From: Nocardia bovistercoris
GTDB taxonomy: Bacteria > Actinomycetota > Actinomycetes > Mycobacteriales > Mycobacteriaceae
DNA: 64,000 nucleotides
Direction: 5' to 3'
Assembly: GCF_015674855.1 (NCBI RefSeq)
Contig: NZ_JADMLG010000025.1
Coordinates: 19,556-83,555, forward strand
Below are positions 60,554 through 64,000 of the stretch, piece by piece (positions within the stretch are counted from its first letter, which is position 1; each line of letters begins with the position of its first letter). Under the pieces are notes generated by a model. It had not been told where the DNA came from and did no database searches. It was given only the letters and a program-made list of their open reading frames with translations. Both the position numbers and the translations under genes were made by a program.

Positions 60554-62101
60554 TCAGCGTCGCGGGGACTCCGGATACACCTCGTCGTCGGTGAGCAGCG
60601 CGCTGCCCGCCACCTGCCCCTGGGCCAGCGCCTCGAGGAAGGCGCGCGCCCAGCGGTCGACGTCGTGGGCGAGCACCTGGCGGCGCAGCGAACGCATCCT
60701 GCGGCGCTTGGTGTCGCGGTCGTCCTCCAGCGAGGAGACGATGGCGTCCTTCACGCTGTCCAGGTCGTGCGGATTGCACAGGTACGCCTGCCGCAATTCC
60801 GCCGCCGCACCGGTGAATTCACTCAATACCAGCGCGCCGTTGAGTCCGCTGTGGCAGGCCACGTACTCCTTGGCGACCAGATTCATGCCGTCGCGCAACG
60901 GGGTGACGAGCATGGCGTCGGCCGCGACGAAGAAGGCGAGCAGTTCCTCGCGCGGAATCGGCCGGTGCAGATAGTGCACGACCGGGAAACCGACCCTGGC
61001 GAATTCGCCATTGATCCGGCCGACCTGTCGTTCGATATCGCCGCGCATCTGGATATAGCTCTCGACTCGCTCCCGACTCGGGGTGGCCAACTGCACCATC
61101 ACCGTCTCGGTGGGGTCGATCCGGTCCTCGACGAGCAACTCCTCGAGCGCGTTCAAGCGGATATCGATGCCCTTTGTGTAGTCGAGCCGGTCGACACCGA
61201 GCAGGATGTTCTTCGGATTGCCCAGTTCCGCACGAATTTTCGCGGCCCGCTCGCGCACCGAACGGCGCCGGGAGTTCTCGTCCATCTCGGCGGAGGCGAT
61301 CGAGATGGGGAACGCGCCGACCCGCACCGTGCGGAAACCGACCTGCACCACACCGAGTTTGGCGCGCACGCCGATCGTGCCGCGCGAAGTCGGCTGCCCC
61401 GCCAGCCTTCTCGCCAGATACAGGAAGTTCTGGGCGCCGCCGGGCAGGTGGAAGCCGATCAGGTCGGCGCCGAGCAGTCCCTCGACGATCTCGGTGCGCC
61501 ACGGCATCTGCATGAACAGCTCGACCGGGGGGAACGGAATGTGCAGGAAGAAGCCGATGGTCAGGTCGGGGCGCAGCATGCGCAGCATCTTCGGCACCAG
61601 CTGCAGCTGGTAGTCCTGCACCCAGACGGTGGCGTTCTCGGCGGCGACCTTGGCCGTGGCCTCGGCGAAGCGCCGGTTCACGGTGACGTAGGCGGCCCAC
61701 CACTCGCGGTCGTAGGTGGGACGCACGATCACGTCGTGATACAGCGGCCACAACGTGCCGTTGGAGAATCCCTCGTAGTAGTCGGCCACCTCCTGCGCCG
61801 ACAACTGCACCGGATGCAGTTCGAGGCCGTCCTCGATGATCGGGTCCATGTCGACGTCGGGGACGCCCGCCCACCCGACCCACGCGCCCTTGTTGCTGCG
61901 CAGCACCGGTTCCAGTGCGGTCACCAGACCGCCCGGGCTGCGCTTCCAGCGGGTCGTCCCGTCGGGGCGGCGGTCGAGGTCGACGGGGAGTCGATTCGCT
62001 ACGACGACGAAACCGGAACCGGCCCCGCCTGTTTCGATCGAGCCACCCTCGTCGTCGGGTAGTGCGGCTTCGTTGGACGGCTGGTCGGTCATCTGGTCCA
62101 C
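60554..62101 (-). CDS. otsA: Trehalose-6-phosphate synthase OtsA
   Basis: A 515-residue GT20 glycosyltransferase. GTG 62101 has AAGGA upstream; ATG 62092 in frame is the alternative. Motifs: FVVVANRLPVDL, SPGGLVTALEPVL, VWVQDYQLQLVPKMLR, IGFFLHIPFPP, and ILLGVDRLDYTKGIDIRLNA (nucleotide-sugar site). It makes trehalose 6-phosphate from UDP- or GDP-glucose, needed for osmoprotection and for trehalose mycolates. Placement beside mce4 matches M. tuberculosis (Rv3490). Confidence 0.95.
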   Translation of the reverse strand: MDQMTDQPSNEAALPDDEGGSIETGGAGSGFVVVANRLPVDLDRRPDGTTRWKRSPGGLVTALEPVLRSNKGAWVGWAGVPDVDMDPIIEDGLELHPVQLSAQEVADYYEGFSNGTLWPLYHDVIVRPTYDREWWAAYVTVNRRFAEATAKVAAENATVWVQDYQLQLVPKMLRMLRPDLTIGFFLHIPFPPVELFMQMPWRTEIVEGLLGADLIGFHLPGGAQNFLYLARRLAGQPTSRGTIGVRAKLGVVQVGFRTVRVGAFPISIASAEMDENSRRRSVRERAAKIRAELGNPKNILLGVDRLDYTKGIDIRLNALEELLVEDRIDPTETVMVQLATPSRERVESYIQMRGDIERQVGRINGEFARVGFPVVHYLHRPIPREELLAFFVAADAMLVTPLRDGMNLVAKEYVACHSGLNGALVLSEFTGAAAELRQAYLCNPHDLDSVKDAIVSSLEDDRDTKRRRMRSLRRQVLAHDVDRWARAFLEALAQGQVAGSALLTDDEVYPESPRR

Positions 62102-62303
62102 TCACGCATCCTTATTCGATCGGCGGCGTTCGCGTGCTGCTCGAGCGACCGCCTCCGGGGCCCGACGCGTTCGCGTCGGTCATCGCTGTATCCGGTCTGG
62201 AGTTGTCGGGTGTCAGGTGTCGTCGACGGCGCCGTTGTCGTCGCACGGATTCGGTGGGTTGTTCGGCGTGCTGTCCTTCGGTGTGCTGCTCTCGGCCCGG
62301 GTG

Positions 62304-62474
62304 TTATTCGCCCCGGCCGTTGGGGCCGATGCCGAGCATCGACAGCAGCATCCGGCACTCGTCGGCGTCCTCGGCGTAGGCCGCGACCACGCGCTGGGCC
62401 TGACGTGCGGTTTCGTCGGCGAGTGGTTCCAGGTCGTCGTCCGCGATGTCGTTCGCGCTGCCCTTCGCGGCCAT
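62304..62474 (-). CDS. Small acidic protein upstream of otsA
   Basis: A 56-residue protein from ATG 62474 with GAGGAC upstream; an ATG six codons earlier is less likely. Composition is acidic and helical: ANDIADDDLEPLADETARQAQRVVAAYAEDADECRMLLSMLGIGP. It has one Cys and no membrane segment. A small unknown gene also lies next to otsA in mycobacteria (Rv3489), so this may be its equivalent; function unknown. Confidence 0.7.
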   Translation of the reverse strand: MAAKGSANDIADDDLEPLADETARQAQRVVAAYAEDADECRMLLSMLGIGPNGRGE

Positions 62475-62670
62475 AGTGTCCTCCCAGCTCATTACGCTCG
62501 TGCGTGCGAATAGTCAATGGTATATGGCCGAGGTGAAGCCTCGCCGCACCCGGATCCCCCGAAGCACCCGGCTCACCGCATCACCGGGCGCCTGCCTATA
62601 CCGTGAGTATGTCCGCCGCGGCCATGGACCGGGTCGCTCGGCCGGTATCGACTCCACGAAAGGGGCGACA

Positions 62671-63489
62671 ATGCCGCTCGCCACGGTGAACGGAATCTCC
62701 CTCAACTACCAGGTCAAGGGCGACCGGGCCAAGGGCGCGGCGCCGCTGGTCGTGATGATCATGGGAACCGGAAGTCCGGGCCGGGTGTGGGAACTGCACC
62801 AGGTGCCCGCGCTGGTCGCCGCCGGATACCGGGTGTGCACCTTCGACAACCGGGGTATCGCGCCGTCGTTCGAATCGCCGTCCGGAATCGCCATCGAGGA
62901 TCTCGTCGCCGACACCGCCGGGCTGATCGAACTGCTCGACGAGGGCCCGGTGCACGTGGTCGGCACCTCGATGGGCGCGCGCGTCGCGCAGGAGCTGGCC
63001 TTGGCGAAACCGGGCCTGGTGCGCAAGGCGGTCTTCATGGCGGGCCACGGCCGTCTGGACCAATTCCAGAGAACCCTGTCGCTCGGGGAGCACGAACTCG
63101 ACGGCAGCGGCGCGAAACTGCCCCCCAAATACGAGGCGGCCCTCACCGCCGTGATGAACCTGTCGCCCGCGACCATGGCCCAGCCCGCCGCCGCAAGGGA
63201 CTGGCTCGACCTGTTCGAATTCACCGGCGGCCCCGTCACCCCCGGCATCCGCGCCCAGCGCAGAATGGACCACGACTTCGACCGCGTGCAGGCCTACCGC
63301 GCGATCACCGTCCCGTGTCTGGCCATCGGATTCGCCGATGACAGAATGATCCCGCCCTACCTGACCCGCGAGGTCGCCGAAGCCATTCCGGGAGCGCGCT
63401 ACCAGGAAATCCCCGAAACCGGACACTTCGGATATCTGGAGAAGCCCGACGAGGTCAACAAGACCCTCCTCGAATTCTTCGCCGCCTGA
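62671..63489 (+). CDS. Alpha/beta hydrolase
   Basis: A 272-residue hydrolase from ATG 62671 with AAAGGGGCGA upstream. Fold landmarks: PLVVMIMGTGSPGRVWE (oxyanion region), FDNRGIAPS, nucleophile elbow VVGTSMGARVAQELAL with Ser about residue 99, acid Asp in FADDRMIPP, and His in IPETGHFGYLEKP. Closest by eye to short-chain ester or lactone hydrolases; substrate unknown. It has no obvious partner, though the MbtH-like gene follows 200 bp later. Confidence 0.85.
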   Translation: MPLATVNGISLNYQVKGDRAKGAAPLVVMIMGTGSPGRVWELHQVPALVAAGYRVCTFDNRGIAPSFESPSGIAIEDLVADTAGLIELLDEGPVHVVGTSMGARVAQELALAKPGLVRKAVFMAGHGRLDQFQRTLSLGEHELDGSGAKLPPKYEAALTAVMNLSPATMAQPAAARDWLDLFEFTGGPVTPGIRAQRRMDHDFDRVQAYRAITVPCLAIGFADDRMIPPYLTREVAEAIPGARYQEIPETGHFGYLEKPDEVNKTLLEFFAA

Positions 63490-63687
63490 CAACGGCCCCG
63501 ACCGGGCCCTGGCAATACCCCTGACCAGGGAAGACCGAGCCTGTCCGAGGTAACCGCCTACGGGTAACGTCTACCTTGCTAGGGTCGACACAACGCACGG
63601 GGAACATCCGGCGACGGACCGTGCCCGACACGGCCCCCGTCGGACAGACCCACGAGCGATCCCGTAAACGCGCCAGTATCCAGTGAG

Positions 63688-63936
63688 GTGAAATTGAGCA
63701 CCAATCCCTTCGATGACGAAGACGGCCGCTTCTTCGTCCTGGTCAACGACGAGGAACAGCACTCCCTGTGGCCCGCGTTCGCCGAGGTCCCCGCCGGATG
63801 GCGAGTCGTGTTCGGTGAAGACAGCCGCGCTGCCTGCGTCGAATACGTCGAAAAGAACTGGACCGACATGCGTCCCAAGAGCCTGCGCGACGCGATGGCC
63901 GCCGACGACGCGGCCCGGCAGGGCGCCCAGTCCTGA
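63688..63936 (+). CDS. MbtH-like protein
   Basis: An 82-residue MbtH family protein. GTG 63688 or TTG 63694 are possible starts; the conserved sequence begins STNPFDDEDGRFFVLVNDEEQHSLWPAFAEVPAGW. The NWTDMRPKSLRD end and the conserved Trp residues are intact. MbtH proteins bind and activate adenylation domains of nonribosomal peptide synthetases, so an NRPS cluster probably begins just right of the window. The last 64 bp contain nothing else. Confidence 0.92.
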   Translation: MKLSTNPFDDEDGRFFVLVNDEEQHSLWPAFAEVPAGWRVVFGEDSRAACVEYVEKNWTDMRPKSLRDAMAADDAARQGAQS

Positions 63937-64000
63937 CTCCCGGCACTTGATACCGCGCCGGGACCGCTAGAGCGACAACCGCCGTCGTCGTGACACCACA

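Overview
The window is high-GC actinobacterial DNA. Gene content and order point to a mycolic-acid-containing relative of Mycobacterium, most likely Nocardia or a close neighbour (inference from synteny and operator motifs; no species call is possible by eye). Most of it is a sterol-degradation locus. Blocks that lie in one broad region in M. tuberculosis are present here in a rearranged order: the KstR2 regulon for the last C and D rings (6254-24057), fadA5/cyp125 (26209-28796), the ltp3/ltp4/DUF35 aldolase group with an LLM oxidoreductase (28899-33677), echA19/fadD19 (36541-39032), and fadE27/fadE26-fdxD-hsd4A-mce4 (44016-58202). The last is followed by a two-component system and otsA, as in mycobacteria.

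Layout. 1-6029: the 3' part of a very large TPR protein, a trypsin-co-occurring (trypco2) domain protein, a cupin, an AraC regulator and a double DUF427 protein. 6254-11911 (minus): fadD3-echA-fadE31-fadE32-fadE33. 12012-17507 (plus): fadE30-ipdF, two unknown genes, kstR2, fadA6. 17690-18564: an Abi_2/HEPN gene with a structured leader RNA, sitting inside the KstR2 regulon. 18640-22147 (minus): echA20-ipdA-ipdB-ipdC. 22229-24057: two SDR genes. 24058-26208: a gene-poor stretch with a 15-bp tandem repeat, a long perfect hairpin and a frameshifted EspR-like regulator. 26209-39032: side-chain degradation genes, interrupted by an ECF sigma factor. 39150-43991: thioesterase, MarR regulator, AmiC-like sensor, FAD monooxygenase and a toxin-antitoxin pair. 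44016-58202: the ChsE4/ChsE5 pair, ferredoxin, Hsd4A and the ten-gene Mce4 sterol importer. 58207-64000: sensor kinase and response regulator, OtsA, a small protein, an alpha/beta hydrolase and an MbtH-like protein.

How it works together (established roles plus synteny): Mce4 imports sterol; Cyp125 starts side-chain oxidation; FadD19, EchA19, FadE26/27, Hsd4A, FadA5 and Ltp3/4 shorten plain or C24-branched side chains; FadD3, FadE30, IpdF, IpdC, EchA20, IpdAB, FadA6 and FadE31-33 take the remaining CD-ring propionate to central metabolites. Two operator types are readable. 14-mers like TnnAACnnGTTnnA (KstR) occur at the side-chain and import genes. An 18-bp palindrome around ACCAAGCAnnTGCTTGGT (KstR2) occurs at fadD3/fadE30, kstR2 and echA20/SDR. 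Several of these promoters place a -10 hexamer 6-7 nt before a GTG start, implying leaderless mRNAs.

The most unusual item is the Abi_2/HEPN gene, whose leader can form a stem plus loop-tail pseudoknot, a terminator-like hairpin with T5, and an alternative pairing that covers its ribosome-binding site. It looks like an RNA-regulated toxin/defence module lodged in a catabolic regulon.
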